Assembly (NCBI RefSeq): GCF_004342005.1
Contig: NZ_SMBX01000012.1
Span: 27,178-91,177 of the forward strand
DNA: 64,000 bases
From: Paracandidimonas soli
GTDB taxonomy: Bacteria > Pseudomonadota > Gammaproteobacteria > Burkholderiales > Burkholderiaceae_B
Direction of reading: 5' to 3'
Part shown: one piece after another, positions 15,425 through 24,377 of the stretch
Layout: each line of letters opens with the position of its first letter
Position numbering within the stretch: the first letter of the stretch is position 1
The notes under the pieces: generated by a model
What the model was told of the DNA's origin: nothing
Databases searched by the model: none
Seen by the model: only the letters and a program-made list of their open reading frames with translations
Program-made: the position numbers and the translations under genes

Positions 15425-17083
15425 CTAGCGTACCGGCACGGACTCGTGCACGAGCCTGCCGTCCTCCGATTTCCTGAAACCGATGTGCCGCAGCCAGTTG
15501 GCGTCGTCCTGCCGCGGGTGATCCGTGCGCTGATGGGCGCCGCGGCTTTCCGTGCGCAGCAGGGCGGCGGTCATGATGGCGCGCGCCGTTACCGCCATGT
15601 GCCGGGCTTCGATGAGGCTGGCGATGTCCGCGGGATTGGCCGCGCCTGCCTGTTCGAGCCGCTCTTCGATGGGGCCGAGCTTTTCCAGGCCGCTCGCCAG
15701 CGCTTCTCCGGTGCGCCATATGCCGGCCGCGCCGGCGATGAGCGTCTGGATCGAGGCCTTGGCTTCCTGCGCGGCTCCGCCGTCCTTTGCGGCTGAACGG
15801 GACAAGGCGTCGACCGCGGCTTTGGCGGCTTCCGCGATGGCCCTGGCATTGCGTTCCGGCCTGTGCTTCGCGGCGTTGCGTCCGGCGACGGCACCGAACA
15901 CCAGCGTGTCGGTACAGCCGTTGCCGGCGATGCGGCTCGCGCCGTGCACGCCCCCGCCGGATTCGCCGCCGACATACAGGCCGTGTATGCCCGTCCATCC
16001 ATCCTGGTCGATGAGGGCGCCTCCCATGGTGCTGTGGGCGGCCGGCGCAACGATGGGGCTGCGTTCGGCGGGATCGACGCCGGCGGCCCGCAGGCGCTTG
16101 CAATGGGATACGTAGCTCTCGAGCACGTCCGGCGGCAGCACGGTCGTATCGAAGGCGACTCCGCCTTCCGGCAGGCCGCGGCCTTCGTCCAGTTCCCGCT
16201 GTATGAACAGCGACATCTTCGCTTTTTCGATGCCGCGTTCTCCGTGCGGCGGGTTGTAGCGCAGCATGAACCGTTCGCCCTGCGCGTTCCACAGAAGGGC
16301 GCCATCGCCGAGCATGGCCGTGGGCATTTCCATGCCTGCGCATTCGGGCGGCCAGACGGTGACGACGGGTTCGAACTGTATGAACTCCATGTCGATCAGC
16401 TGGGCGCCGGCATCGAGCAGCAGGCCATAGGCGCCCGCCGCGACATCGACGGGATAGGTGCTGCCTGCATAGAGCTGGCCGATGCCGCCCATGGCAACGA
16501 CGACCGAGCGCGCGTCGATAACGAGCAGCGAGTCTGTCTGCGGCTTCCACAGCACGGCGCCCCTTACGCAGCCGTCGTCCTGGAGCAGGCGCAGGACTTT
16601 GTGGCCGGCGATGGTGCGGATGCCGTCCTGCTGGGCCTTGCGGACCAGGGAGTCGAGTATGACGCGTCCGGTTCCTTCGGGCACGAACACGGAGCGCGCA
16701 TAGGTGTTGCCGGACAGGTGGCGCTGCCGCACCTTGCCGCCTGGCGATACGCCGTTCCCGACCTCGCGGGCGAAGGGCACGCCCAGCGCATCCAGGCTGT
16801 GGAAGGCGTCCACCGATTCGTAGGCGAGAACGCGGGCCAGGCGCGTGTCGTTCAAATGGTATCCGCCCTGCAGCATGTCGGACAGGAAGACTTCGGGCGT
16901 GTCCCTGACGTCGACATGGCCCAGCGGGGCATTGAAGCCGATGATGAAGGGCGATGCGCCCCTTGCCCTGTAGGCCATCGTCACGTCCGCGCCGAGCGCG
17001 CGGGCGGCCAGCGCGGCGCGATATCCCGCAAGACCCCCGCCAAGAACCAGCACGTCTGTTTGCATGTATTCCACTTCGAACAT
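15425..17083 (-). CDS. Fumarate reductase/succinate dehydrogenase-like flavoprotein
   Basis: A 552-residue FAD protein of the SdhA/FrdA/NadB superfamily. Dinucleotide motif LGGGLAGYRAA lies at 14-24, the second FAD contact SRIAGNGCTDTLVFG in the middle and SRGAHQRTDHP (from 513) in the C-terminal domain. Compared with true SdhA the TE..RGEGG catalytic segment is absent (the region reads PTAMLGDGALLWN), so succinate/fumarate is not a safe substrate guess. No iron-sulfur or membrane subunit accompanies it; an acyl-CoA dehydrogenase follows directly and a LysR regulator is divergent. It may oxidise or reduce an unusual dicarboxylic or enoate intermediate. Confidence 0.85.
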   Translation of the reverse strand: MFEVEYMQTDVLVLGGGLAGYRAALAARALGADVTMAYRARGASPFIIGFNAPLGHVDVRDTPEVFLSDMLQGGYHLNDTRLARVLAYESVDAFHSLDALGVPFAREVGNGVSPGGKVRQRHLSGNTYARSVFVPEGTGRVILDSLVRKAQQDGIRTIAGHKVLRLLQDDGCVRGAVLWKPQTDSLLVIDARSVVVAMGGIGQLYAGSTYPVDVAAGAYGLLLDAGAQLIDMEFIQFEPVVTVWPPECAGMEMPTAMLGDGALLWNAQGERFMLRYNPPHGERGIEKAKMSLFIQRELDEGRGLPEGGVAFDTTVLPPDVLESYVSHCKRLRAAGVDPAERSPIVAPAAHSTMGGALIDQDGWTGIHGLYVGGESGGGVHGASRIAGNGCTDTLVFGAVAGRNAAKHRPERNARAIAEAAKAAVDALSRSAAKDGGAAQEAKASIQTLIAGAAGIWRTGEALASGLEKLGPIEERLEQAGAANPADIASLIEARHMAVTARAIMTAALLRTESRGAHQRTDHPRQDDANWLRHIGFRKSEDGRLVHESVPVR

Positions 17084-17221
17084 TCATCCAGCTCCTGCAC
17101 TGGCCGGCGGCATTGCGATGCCGCTTTTCCGTTGATGCGATGGCCGGTGTAAGGGCCGCGATACAGGGAGATGATCCGTCATGGAATCCGCACGGCGCAA
17201 GCGATATGAAATTGTTCACCC

Positions 17222-18163
17222 ATGAGTATTTGGAATATACTGCCGCGCATGCATTGGCACCTTCCTTCCCTCTCGGCTTTGCGCACATTCGAAGCGGCTG
17301 AACGCCACATGAGCTTCACCAAAGCCGCAGTAGAGCTCAACCTGACGCAAAGCGCGGTCAGCCGCCAGATACGGCTGATGGAAGACTACCTGGGCGTCGA
17401 GCTGTTCCAGCGCGTCAACCAAAGGCTGGCTGTCACGGAGGCGGGCCGGGCCTATGCGGAAGAAGTGCGGCGTGTGCTGCACTCCTTGCAGGAAGCGACG
17501 CTGAGACTGATGTCCTACCAGGAGCAGGGCGGTATTCTGCATATCGCCACACCGTCCGTGTTCGGCGTCAAGTGGCTGATTCCGCGCCTGCATTCCTTCT
17601 ACAGCAAGCATCCCGACATACTCCTGAATATAGTCACGCGCAGCAAGCCTTTCGACCTGGAGTCGGAGAAGCTGGATGTGGCCATTCACTGGGGGAACAA
17701 CGACTGGCCGAACGTGGTGGCGCATCCGCTGGTCGGGCGCGAACTGGTGCCGGTGTGCTCTCCCGCATACCTTCAGTCCATCGGGACGGTAAAGGCTCCC
17801 GGAGACCTGGCCAAGGCCGCCTTGCTGCAGCATGCCCGCAGGCCCAACCGGTGGCAGGAATGGTTCGATGCGCATGGCGCGGGCAATGTCAATGCCTGGG
17901 CCGGCGCGCGCTTCGAGCATTTCTATCTCATCACGCAGGCTGCCGTGGCCGGACTGGGCGTCGGCCTGCTGCCCCGCATGTTCGTCGAGGACGAGGTAAA
18001 GTCGGGCCGCCTGGTCATGCTGTTCGACGATGGCTTCGAAGGCAGCGACATCTACCATCTGGTCTACCCGGAACACAAAAGCAACGATGCCAAGGTCGGC
18101 AAGTTCCGGGAATGGATACTCAAGCAGGCGCAAGAGGACGGAACCAAAGGTTCCGCCGCGTAG
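17222..18163 (+). CDS. LysR-family regulator (GcvA-like)
   Basis: A 313-residue LysR regulator of the GcvA/AmpR branch: LPSLSALRTFEAAERHMSFT leads into the helix-turn-helix with LTQSAVSRQIR, and the effector domain begins at about residue 102. It is divergent from the flavoprotein/acyl-CoA dehydrogenase pair across a 138-base gap, the usual arrangement for a LysR controlling its neighbour. Start is either 17222 or 17249; the latter gives the more typical N terminus (MHWHLPSL), but neither has a clear ribosome site. Confidence 0.9.
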   Translation: MSIWNILPRMHWHLPSLSALRTFEAAERHMSFTKAAVELNLTQSAVSRQIRLMEDYLGVELFQRVNQRLAVTEAGRAYAEEVRRVLHSLQEATLRLMSYQEQGGILHIATPSVFGVKWLIPRLHSFYSKHPDILLNIVTRSKPFDLESEKLDVAIHWGNNDWPNVVAHPLVGRELVPVCSPAYLQSIGTVKAPGDLAKAALLQHARRPNRWQEWFDAHGAGNVNAWAGARFEHFYLITQAAVAGLGVGLLPRMFVEDEVKSGRLVMLFDDGFEGSDIYHLVYPEHKSNDAKVGKFREWILKQAQEDGTKGSAA

Positions 18164-18190
18164 CCCGGCGGGCGGTAATTCCCGTGCTCT

Positions 18191-18967
18191 CTATTTGCCG
18201 GTCCAGATCGGCCTGCGTTTTTCGAAGTGGGCGCGGATGCCTTCTTCGTAGTCGCTGGTGCCTTCCAGCGGGCGGCGCAATGCCTGGTCCAGGGCGACGG
18301 CTTCATCCCAGGGCAGGTCGGCGCCCCGATTCACGGACTCCTTGACGGCGGCCAGTCCCAGCGGGCTGGTGCTTTCTATGTCGTGGGCGCATTGCAGCGC
18401 GACGGCCATCAGCTCATCCTGGGGGACGGCGTCCTGCAGCAGGCCGTAGGCCAGCGCCTTGTCGCAGCCGATCCGGTTCCTGGCGGTGAAGAACAGTTCC
18501 TTCGCCCGGGCGGAGCCGATCAGGCGCGGGAGCATGATGGCCGCGCCGCCGCCGGGGTAGGCGCCCAATGTCATCTCCGGCCAGCCGAACTGCGCGCCTT
18601 CGGCCGCGTAGCGCAGGTCGCAGGCAAGCGCCAGTTCGAATCCTCCGCCCAGCGTCCAGCCGTTGATGGCGGCGATCACAGCCTTGGGCGACGCAATGAT
18701 GGTCTCGCAAAGACGCCATAGCGCCCGGCTCTGCTCCCATTTCCCTTCGGGCGGCAGCTGACGGCGCTCTTTGAGATCGATGCCCGCGCAAAAAGCCTTG
18801 CCCTGGCCGGTGATGATGATCGAGCGCACGTCGGCGCGGCTTGCCAGTGAGCGAATGGTTTCGCTCATGGTTTCGGCAAGCTCGCGCGACAGGGCGTTCA
18901 ATGCATCCGGCCGGTTCAGGGTCAGGACGATGGCGCTTTGCTTTTGTTCAAGCAAAAGTGATGTCAT
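18191..18967 (-). CDS. Enoyl-CoA hydratase/isomerase family (crotonase)
   Basis: A 258-residue crotonase. The oxyanion-hole segments are KAFCAGIDL (57-65) and NGWTLGGGFELA (102-113); both glutamates of hydratases appear conserved (E131 in WPEM, E157 in AKELFFT), so hydration of an enoyl-CoA is plausible. Start follows AGGA. It lies 34 bases after a Bug receptor gene on the same strand and opposite a CoA-transferase across a shared promoter region; with the acyl-CoA dehydrogenase upstream this makes a complete activate-oxidise-hydrate set for a small acid. Confidence 0.9.
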   Translation of the reverse strand: MTSLLLEQKQSAIVLTLNRPDALNALSRELAETMSETIRSLASRADVRSIIITGQGKAFCAGIDLKERRQLPPEGKWEQSRALWRLCETIIASPKAVIAAINGWTLGGGFELALACDLRYAAEGAQFGWPEMTLGAYPGGGAAIMLPRLIGSARAKELFFTARNRIGCDKALAYGLLQDAVPQDELMAVALQCAHDIESTSPLGLAAVKESVNRGADLPWDEAVALDQALRRPLEGTSDYEEGIRAHFEKRRPIWTGK

Positions 18968-19001
18968 GTGGTTTTCCTGAAACGCTTGAGATGCGGGGGC
19001 C

Positions 19002-20024
19002 TCAATTGGCCTTGATGCCGGTTCCCTTGATCACCTCGAGCCACTTGCTGGACTCGTTGCGCAGGTCCCGATCCAGTTCTTCCGGCGTGGAAGACTGGGC
19101 CTCGGCGCCGGACTGACGGATCTGCGCGATGATTTCCGGATCCGCCATGGTCTTCACCAGTGCGCTGTTCAGCTTGGCGATGACTTCCTTGGGCGTGCCC
19201 GCCGGCACCAGATAGCCGAAGTCGCCCGTCACGACGAAGTCCTCGGTTCCCAGTTCGGCCACGGTCGGCACGTCGGGAAGCTGCGGCGAGCGCGTCTTGC
19301 TCGTGACTGCCAGGGCCTTGAGCTTGCCGGACTGGATATGCGGAAGCATGGCGGCCAGGTTCTCGAACGCGACCTGGACTTCTTCTCCGCCCAGCAGCGC
19401 AACCAGGCCGGGACCGCCGCCCTTGTAGGGTACGTGGGTGATATCGACCTTGAATGTGTTCTTGAACAACTCGCCGATCAGGTGGGTCGAACTGCCGATG
19501 CCCGCCGACTCGAAGCGCAGGGAGCCGGGCTTGGACTTGGCCATCTCGATGAGTTCGTTCAGGTTGTTCACCGGCAGGCTGGAATTTGCGACGATGACGT
19601 AGGGCAGCGTCACCGCTCGGCTGACCCCGGAGAAATCGCTGATGGGATCGTAGTTGAGCGATGCGTACAGGCCCTGGACGGCCGTGTGCGGGATCAGGCT
19701 CATGAACAGCATGGTGTAGCCGTCCTTCGGGGAGCGCGCCGCTGCCGAGGAGCCGATGCTGCCGCCCGCGCCGCCGCGATTTTCGATGACGACGGGCTGG
19801 CCCAGGTTCTTTGCCAGAGCCGGTCCGATGATGCGGGCCAGCACATCGGTGCCGCCGCCGGGCGGGTAGGTCACGATCACTTTGACGGGCGCCTTGGGAA
19901 AGTCGTCCGCGGCCAGGCTGGCCGGAGCGCTCGAGGCCATGGCCGCGAGCATGATTCCCGAGAATGCCGCGCGGCGCATGAAGTTCCTGCGGAACGCCGT
20001 CGGTTGCTGAATATTGCGTTTCAT
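19002..20024 (-). CDS. Bug-family periplasmic solute receptor
   Basis: A 340-residue receptor with a long, Tat-like N terminus (RRNFMRRAAFSGIMLAAMA) and cleavage near ASLAAD, then VTYPPGGGTDVLARII and LPDVPTVAELG. The ATG at 20024 follows AGGGGAC; earlier in-frame codons lie in the divergent promoter region. Co-transcribed with the enoyl-CoA hydratase and divergent from the class III CoA-transferase, so the captured ligand is probably the acid that the transferase activates. Confidence 0.9.
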   Translation of the reverse strand: MKRNIQQPTAFRRNFMRRAAFSGIMLAAMASSAPASLAADDFPKAPVKVIVTYPPGGGTDVLARIIGPALAKNLGQPVVIENRGGAGGSIGSSAAARSPKDGYTMLFMSLIPHTAVQGLYASLNYDPISDFSGVSRAVTLPYVIVANSSLPVNNLNELIEMAKSKPGSLRFESAGIGSSTHLIGELFKNTFKVDITHVPYKGGGPGLVALLGGEEVQVAFENLAAMLPHIQSGKLKALAVTSKTRSPQLPDVPTVAELGTEDFVVTGDFGYLVPAGTPKEVIAKLNSALVKTMADPEIIAQIRQSGAEAQSSTPEELDRDLRNESSKWLEVIKGTGIKAN

Positions 20025-20259
20025 ATGCTTATGTCCCCTGTTGTTATACCGCAAGTGCATTTTGCGGCAGCCCCCAGCCCGCCTCAAGCGATGATTCGTC
20101 GTCAGGTCATGAGTAAAGCGTATGAAGTCGCAGCCGGCAGGCTGGGCGTCCTAAAACTCATCACTGCATGATTTATCGTCGCTTGTTCCCCACCGGCCAA
20201 ATACTGATAATCGGATTCGGTATGGATAATGACTCAACAGTATGGCAGGGCAGGAGTAT

Positions 20260-21474
20260 ATGAATACAAAGAATGAAACCGCGGCCAAGCCGCTGGCAGG
20301 CATCAAGGTGGTCGACTTTACCCGCGTATTTTCGGGTCCGTATTGCGCGATGCTGCTGGCGGACCTGGGGGCCGAAGTCGTCAAGGTCGAAATGCCGGGC
20401 TCGGGCGATCCTCTGCGCAGGCAGGGGCCGCCGTTTCATCATGAGATCGGCCTGACGTTTCTTGCGACGAACCGCAACAAACGCTCATTGACCTTGGACC
20501 TGAAGGCGGAAAAGGGCAGGGAGCTGGCTTTCAAGCTCTGTTGCGAAGCGGACGTCGTCCTGGAGAATTTCCGGCCCGATGTCATGGGACGCCTTGGCCT
20601 GGGGTACGAAGCGCTGAGCGCGGCCAATCCGAAGCTGATCTTCGCTTCCATTTCCGGGCTGGGGGCGGATGGCCCCGACATGAAGGAGGGAGCGTTCGAC
20701 CTGACGATCCAGGCGCTGGGCGGCTACATGAGCATCACGGGGGAGCGCGACGGCAAGCCGATCAAGCTGGGGACATCGGCATTCGACATCATTTCCGGAA
20801 TGAACTGTTACGCCGGCGTGCTGGCCGCGCTGCTGCAGCGCGGCGTGACAGGCAAAGGCCAGAAGGTGGAGACCAGCCTGCTGGAAGGCGAAGTCGCCTT
20901 CCTGACGAATGCCGCGATCGAATACCTGATTACCGGGAGCAACCCCGGCAAATGGGGGTCCGAGCATTCCCAGCAGGCGCCCTACAAGGCCTTCGAGACC
21001 GCCGACGGATGGACCGTCATCGGGGCGGGTTACCAGAATCTCTGGGAAGAATTCGTCAAGGTGCTGGACCGGGAGGACCTGCTGCAGGACGACAGGTTCA
21101 AGGACCTGGCGGGCCGCGTCGAGAACCGGGATGCCTTGTACGCCATACTCGATCCGGAGGTCAGGAAGCACACGACCGGCGAACTGAATGCCAGGCTGAA
21201 TGCGGCCAAAGTGCCTTGCGCGCCTGTGAACAACATGGAGCAGGTTTTCAATCACCGGCAGGTCAGGCATCGCAACATGCTTTGCTCGGTGCGGCATCCT
21301 GTCTATGGAGACCTGCCCCAGGTGGGGCCGGCCACCAAGTTCTCGGGTTTCGACATTGCATCGGGATGGAGCGCTCCGCCATTGCTGGGGGAGCATAACG
21401 AAACAGTACTCTCCGGATGGCTGGGGATTTCAGAAGAGGAGATACAGCGCCTGAAAGACGAGCAAGTCATCTAG
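20260..21474 (+). CDS. Class III (CaiB/BaiF) CoA-transferase
   Basis: A 404-residue formyl-CoA/carnitine-type CoA-transferase: GIKVVDFTRVFSGPYCAMLL at the N terminus, the catalytic aspartate D176 in GTSAFDIISG, and the small-domain motif APVNNMEQV. It moves CoA between carboxylic acids via an aspartyl anhydride. The start at 20260 has AGGAG only 3 bases before it; an ATG at 20242 is the alternative but has no ribosome site. Divergent from the Bug receptor/hydratase pair, which argues that it activates the acid brought in by that receptor. Confidence 0.9.
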   Translation: MNTKNETAAKPLAGIKVVDFTRVFSGPYCAMLLADLGAEVVKVEMPGSGDPLRRQGPPFHHEIGLTFLATNRNKRSLTLDLKAEKGRELAFKLCCEADVVLENFRPDVMGRLGLGYEALSAANPKLIFASISGLGADGPDMKEGAFDLTIQALGGYMSITGERDGKPIKLGTSAFDIISGMNCYAGVLAALLQRGVTGKGQKVETSLLEGEVAFLTNAAIEYLITGSNPGKWGSEHSQQAPYKAFETADGWTVIGAGYQNLWEEFVKVLDREDLLQDDRFKDLAGRVENRDALYAILDPEVRKHTTGELNARLNAAKVPCAPVNNMEQVFNHRQVRHRNMLCSVRHPVYGDLPQVGPATKFSGFDIASGWSAPPLLGEHNETVLSGWLGISEEEIQRLKDEQVI

Positions 21475-21484
21475 GACTTCGGGG

Positions 21485-21510
21485 CGGCGGCAAGCCCGCG
21501 CTTGCCGCCG
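21485..21510. terminator. Stem-loop between convergent genes
   Basis: A perfect 10-bp stem (CGGCGGCAAG and its complement, loop CCCGCG) lies 11 bases after the CoA-transferase stop and 27 bases from the end of the convergent oxidoreductase gene. No T-run, so a weak or bidirectional terminator. Confidence 0.5.
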
Positions 21511-21536
21511 ATGAGGCGCGCCATATCATCCCGCCG

Positions 21537-22628
21537 TCAATACCTGCGCAGCCAATACGCGTAGGAGGGTGGCAGCCACTGCGAGGCGTCGGGCTCTTCC
21601 AGCGCGCGTGCGGCGGCATAGGTCCAGTGGGGATCCGCCAGGTGCCCCTTGCCGATCTGCACCAGGTCGGCCTGTGCATTTTCGATGATCTTGCTTGCGA
21701 CTTCCGGCCGGCCCATGTTCCATGCGACGGAGACCGGAAGCCCGGCTTCGCGGCCGACGCGCTGCGAGATGGGGCCGAGGAACCCGGCTTCCGTCCATGG
21801 CACGTTCGCCTGGGGCGTGGAAAAGCCGACGCTGACGCTCATGAGGTCCAGTCCGCCTCGCTTGAACCGGCGCGCCAGCTCGATGGATTCCGCCAGCGTT
21901 TCTTCGTCGCGCCCGTCATATTCCAGCACGCCGAAACGCACTGTCAGCGGCAGGTTCTCGGGCCAGACTTCGCGCACCGCAGCCAGGGTTTCGCGCAGGA
22001 AGCGCGTGCGGTTTTCGAAGCTGCCGCCGTAGTCGTCGGTCCTCTGGTTGGAGTGCGTCGAGAAGAAGCTTTGCCCCAGGTAGCCGTGCGCGAAGTGCAG
22101 TTCCAGCCAGCGGAATCCGGCGTCGCGGGCGCGCCGCGCCGCGGCGGCGAAATCGGTCTTGACCCTGGCGATATCGTCGATCGTCATTTCGCGGGGGACG
22201 CGGTTCAGGCCGCCGCCGAAGGCGACGGCTGACGGGGCGATGGTTTCCCAGGCGCGTGGATCATCTGCCGGGATGTGGTCGTCACCTTCCCAGGGGACGT
22301 TTGCGCTGGCCTTGCGGCCGGCATGCGCGATCTGTATGCCCGGCACTGCGCCGGCGGCTTCGATGGATCGGGCGATGGGGGCGAGCGCTTCGGCCTGCGC
22401 GTCGTTCCAGAGCCCCAGGCAGGCGGGCGTGATCCGGCCTTCGGGAGAGACGGCGGTGGCTTCCACGATCACCAGGCTCGCGCCGCCGCGCGCCAGGCTT
22501 GCGTAATGCACGCTATGCCAATCGTTGACGAGACCGTCAGTGGCCTGGTACTGGCACATGGGAGGAACCACGATACGGTTGCGCAGCGCAACGTCTTTCA
22601 ATGCATATGGCTGAAACAGGGACGGCAT
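21537..22628 (-). CDS. Old yellow enzyme, YqjM type
   Basis: A 363-residue FMN-dependent ene-reductase. The thermophilic-like/YqjM subclass marks are C25 and Y27 (PPMCQY), HAGRK at 102-106, the substrate-binding HxxH pair at 178/181 (HFAHGYL) and the C-terminal YWLRRY arginine finger. It reduces activated C=C bonds of enones or nitro compounds with NADPH. The ATG follows AAGGAG. It is divergent from an ArsR regulator whose palindromic operator lies between them, so redox- or electrophile-responsive control is likely. Confidence 0.92.
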   Translation of the reverse strand: MPSLFQPYALKDVALRNRIVVPPMCQYQATDGLVNDWHSVHYASLARGGASLVIVEATAVSPEGRITPACLGLWNDAQAEALAPIARSIEAAGAVPGIQIAHAGRKASANVPWEGDDHIPADDPRAWETIAPSAVAFGGGLNRVPREMTIDDIARVKTDFAAAARRARDAGFRWLELHFAHGYLGQSFFSTHSNQRTDDYGGSFENRTRFLRETLAAVREVWPENLPLTVRFGVLEYDGRDEETLAESIELARRFKRGGLDLMSVSVGFSTPQANVPWTEAGFLGPISQRVGREAGLPVSVAWNMGRPEVASKIIENAQADLVQIGKGHLADPHWTYAAARALEEPDASQWLPPSYAYWLRRY

Positions 22629-22722
22629 GGATGAAACTCCTTGGATAGTCTGGCGGCGGACACCGAAGATCCCGCTTGCCTTGCGGCCGGCTTCGGCATT
22701 CTCTTTGATACTATAGTTCGAT

Positions 22723-22740
22723 TATATTCGAATATATAAA
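22723..22740. promoter_or_regulatory. Perfect 14-bp palindrome, operator between oxidoreductase and ArsR genes
   Basis: TATATTCGAATATA (22723-22736) overlaps the shared motif GAATATATAAA (22730-22740). It is 36 bases upstream of the ArsR start and 95 upstream of the oxidoreductase start, well placed for ArsR to repress both. The AT-rich symmetrical form resembles known SmtB/ArsR sites. Confidence 0.6.
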
Positions 22741-22771
22741 CAAAAAGGAAATTTGCCGGTATGATTCGCTT

Positions 22772-23074
22772 ATGCGTCCATTCAAACACCCAGCGGCGGA
22801 AGACCTGACCCTGGAGCGCCTGTTCCATGCGCTCAGCGATCCCGTGCGCCTGGATATCGTGCGCACGCTGGCAAGCGTGGAAGAGGCATCCTGCAGCGAG
22901 CTGGACGGCGGTCGCCCCAAGTCCAGCATGTCGCATCATTTCCGGGTGCTGCGCGAGGCCGGACTGGTGCATACGCGGCATGCCGGCACGACGCATATCA
23001 ATACGCTGCGCCGCGCCGATCTCGATGCGCGCTGGCCGGGCCTGCTGGCCTCGATACTCGAAGCCTCGGGCTGA
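22772..23074 (+). CDS. ArsR-family winged-helix regulator
   Basis: A 100-residue ArsR/SmtB regulator: RLFHALSDPVRLDIVRTLAS, recognition helix in SSMSHHFRVLREAGLV, and the beta-wing HTRHAGTTHINTL. No Cys-rich metal site is seen; a single Cys (C41 in ASCSEL) could sense electrophiles or oxidants, which would suit its divergent partner, a YqjM-type ene-reductase. Binds most probably at 22723-22736. Confidence 0.9.
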   Translation: MRPFKHPAAEDLTLERLFHALSDPVRLDIVRTLASVEEASCSELDGGRPKSSMSHHFRVLREAGLVHTRHAGTTHINTLRRADLDARWPGLLASILEASG

Positions 23075-23140
23075 GCCGCCGCGATTCTTTCTTTTTATAT
23101 GCTTGCCGAGCGCGGCGCCAGGATGCGCCGCTCATGGCGT

Positions 23141-24256
23141 TCAGGCGCTTCCGGCCAGCCAGGCCACGCCCAGGTTGACGAGCAATCCGCCCGCGAGCAG
23201 CCAGACCGCCAGCAGCGAGGCCAGCGCCAGCGGCTTCAGTCCGGCCTGGCGTATGGCGGACATGTGCGTGGTCAGGCCAAGCGCGAACATGGCCATGGCC
23301 AGCAGCAGTTCATCCAGTACCAGCAGCAATCCGGTGGCGGCGGCTGGCACGATGCCGGTGGAGTTGATGCCCACCACGACCAGGAACCAGACGGCGAACC
23401 AGGGAATCACCATGCCGCCGCGGGCGCCGGAACCGGATGCCCTCGCGCCGCGCATCAGCACATACGACAAAGCCAGCAGGAACGGGGCCAGCATCATCAC
23501 GCGCACCATCTTGGCGATGACGGCGGTATTGGCGGCTTCCGGACTGACGGCGCCGCCTGCCACGACGACCTGCGCCACTTCGTGCACGGTCGATCCGACA
23601 TAGACGCCATAGGCGTCGGGAGACAGCTGGATCCAGCCATGCTGCAGGTTCCACTGATACAGCAGCGGATACAGGAACATGGCCAGCGTGCCGAAAACGA
23701 CGACGGTGGCGACGGAGACGGCGACCTGCTCCGGCTTCGCCTTGACGACAGGTTCGGCGGCCATGACGGCGGCGGCGCCGCAGATGGAGCCCCCCGCGCC
23801 GATCAGCATGGTCGTTGCACGATCCAGGCCGAACAGTTTCCGGCCGGCCAGGCAGGCCAGCAGAAAGGTGCTGCACAGCATGACGGCATCGATCGCCACG
23901 CCCGCCAGGCCCACGCCCGCGACGTCCTGGAACGTCAGGCGCAGGCCGAACAGCACGATGCCCAGGCGCAGCAGCCGCTGCTTCGAAAAGGCGACGCCCG
24001 GCAATGTCGGCGCGGCGAAACGGGGATAGAGCGTATTGCCCAGCAGCATGCCCAGCACGATGGCGACCGTCAGCGTGCTCAAGCCGTGCGACTGAAACCA
24101 GGGAAAGCGGCTGAGCAACATGGAGACGAGCGCGAAAGCGCCGGCCAGCAGCAGGCCGGGGACCAGGCGCCATTGCCTTGCGTGGGTGGCCGCGCCTTGT
24201 TTGTTGTTTTTGCCGTGGCTGGCGGGGGCGCCGGTTTGCGATAGTGAGGTGGACAT
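23141..24256 (-). CDS. yeiH: YeiH-family membrane protein (UPF0324, putative sulfate exporter family)
   Basis: A 371-residue inner-membrane protein with about ten hydrophobic helices. Family marks: LGMLLGNTLYP, LRLGIVLFGLRLTF, the central IGAGGSICGAAAVMA and VGSTVHEVAQVVVAGGAVS. The YeiH family is of unproven function; export of sulfate or a related oxyanion has been suggested. Divergent from a LysR regulator of the YeiE type, the same pairing as in E. coli. The start at 24256 is preferred to a GTG at 24292. Confidence 0.88.
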   Translation of the reverse strand: MSTSLSQTGAPASHGKNNKQGAATHARQWRLVPGLLLAGAFALVSMLLSRFPWFQSHGLSTLTVAIVLGMLLGNTLYPRFAAPTLPGVAFSKQRLLRLGIVLFGLRLTFQDVAGVGLAGVAIDAVMLCSTFLLACLAGRKLFGLDRATTMLIGAGGSICGAAAVMAAEPVVKAKPEQVAVSVATVVVFGTLAMFLYPLLYQWNLQHGWIQLSPDAYGVYVGSTVHEVAQVVVAGGAVSPEAANTAVIAKMVRVMMLAPFLLALSYVLMRGARASGSGARGGMVIPWFAVWFLVVVGINSTGIVPAAATGLLLVLDELLLAMAMFALGLTTHMSAIRQAGLKPLALASLLAVWLLAGGLLVNLGVAWLAGSA

Positions 24257-24324
24257 TGGCCGGATGGATGAAGGTTGTTCCCGAGCCGGCACTTTGCGCC
24301 ATAATCGATTATTAGTAAAACAGG

Positions 24325-24338
24325 TTATATGGATATAA
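24325..24338. promoter_or_regulatory. Palindrome in the yeiH/LysR promoter region
   Basis: TTATAT-GG-ATATAA, flanked by a wider TTATTA...TAATAA pair (24309-24341), lies between the divergent yeiH and LysR genes, about 40 bases before the LysR start. LysR regulators bind such AT-rich interrupted palindromes. Confidence 0.45.
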
Positions 24339-24377
24339 TAAATCGGTATTTCAGGTTATTAGCTAGTGGGGACCGGC

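Noticed and set aside
17107..17128. Hairpin GCGGCAT-TGCG-ATGCCGC followed by TTTT
   Set aside because: It looks like a terminator on the plus strand but lies between two divergent genes with nothing upstream to end; kept as chance or a cryptic operator.
14238..17288. One 1016-codon frame covering both the acyl-CoA dehydrogenase and flavoprotein region
   Set aside because: Only its last 381 codons make a protein; the rest is Arg/Gly-rich and lies out of frame with the flavoprotein gene. Two separate genes explain the region.
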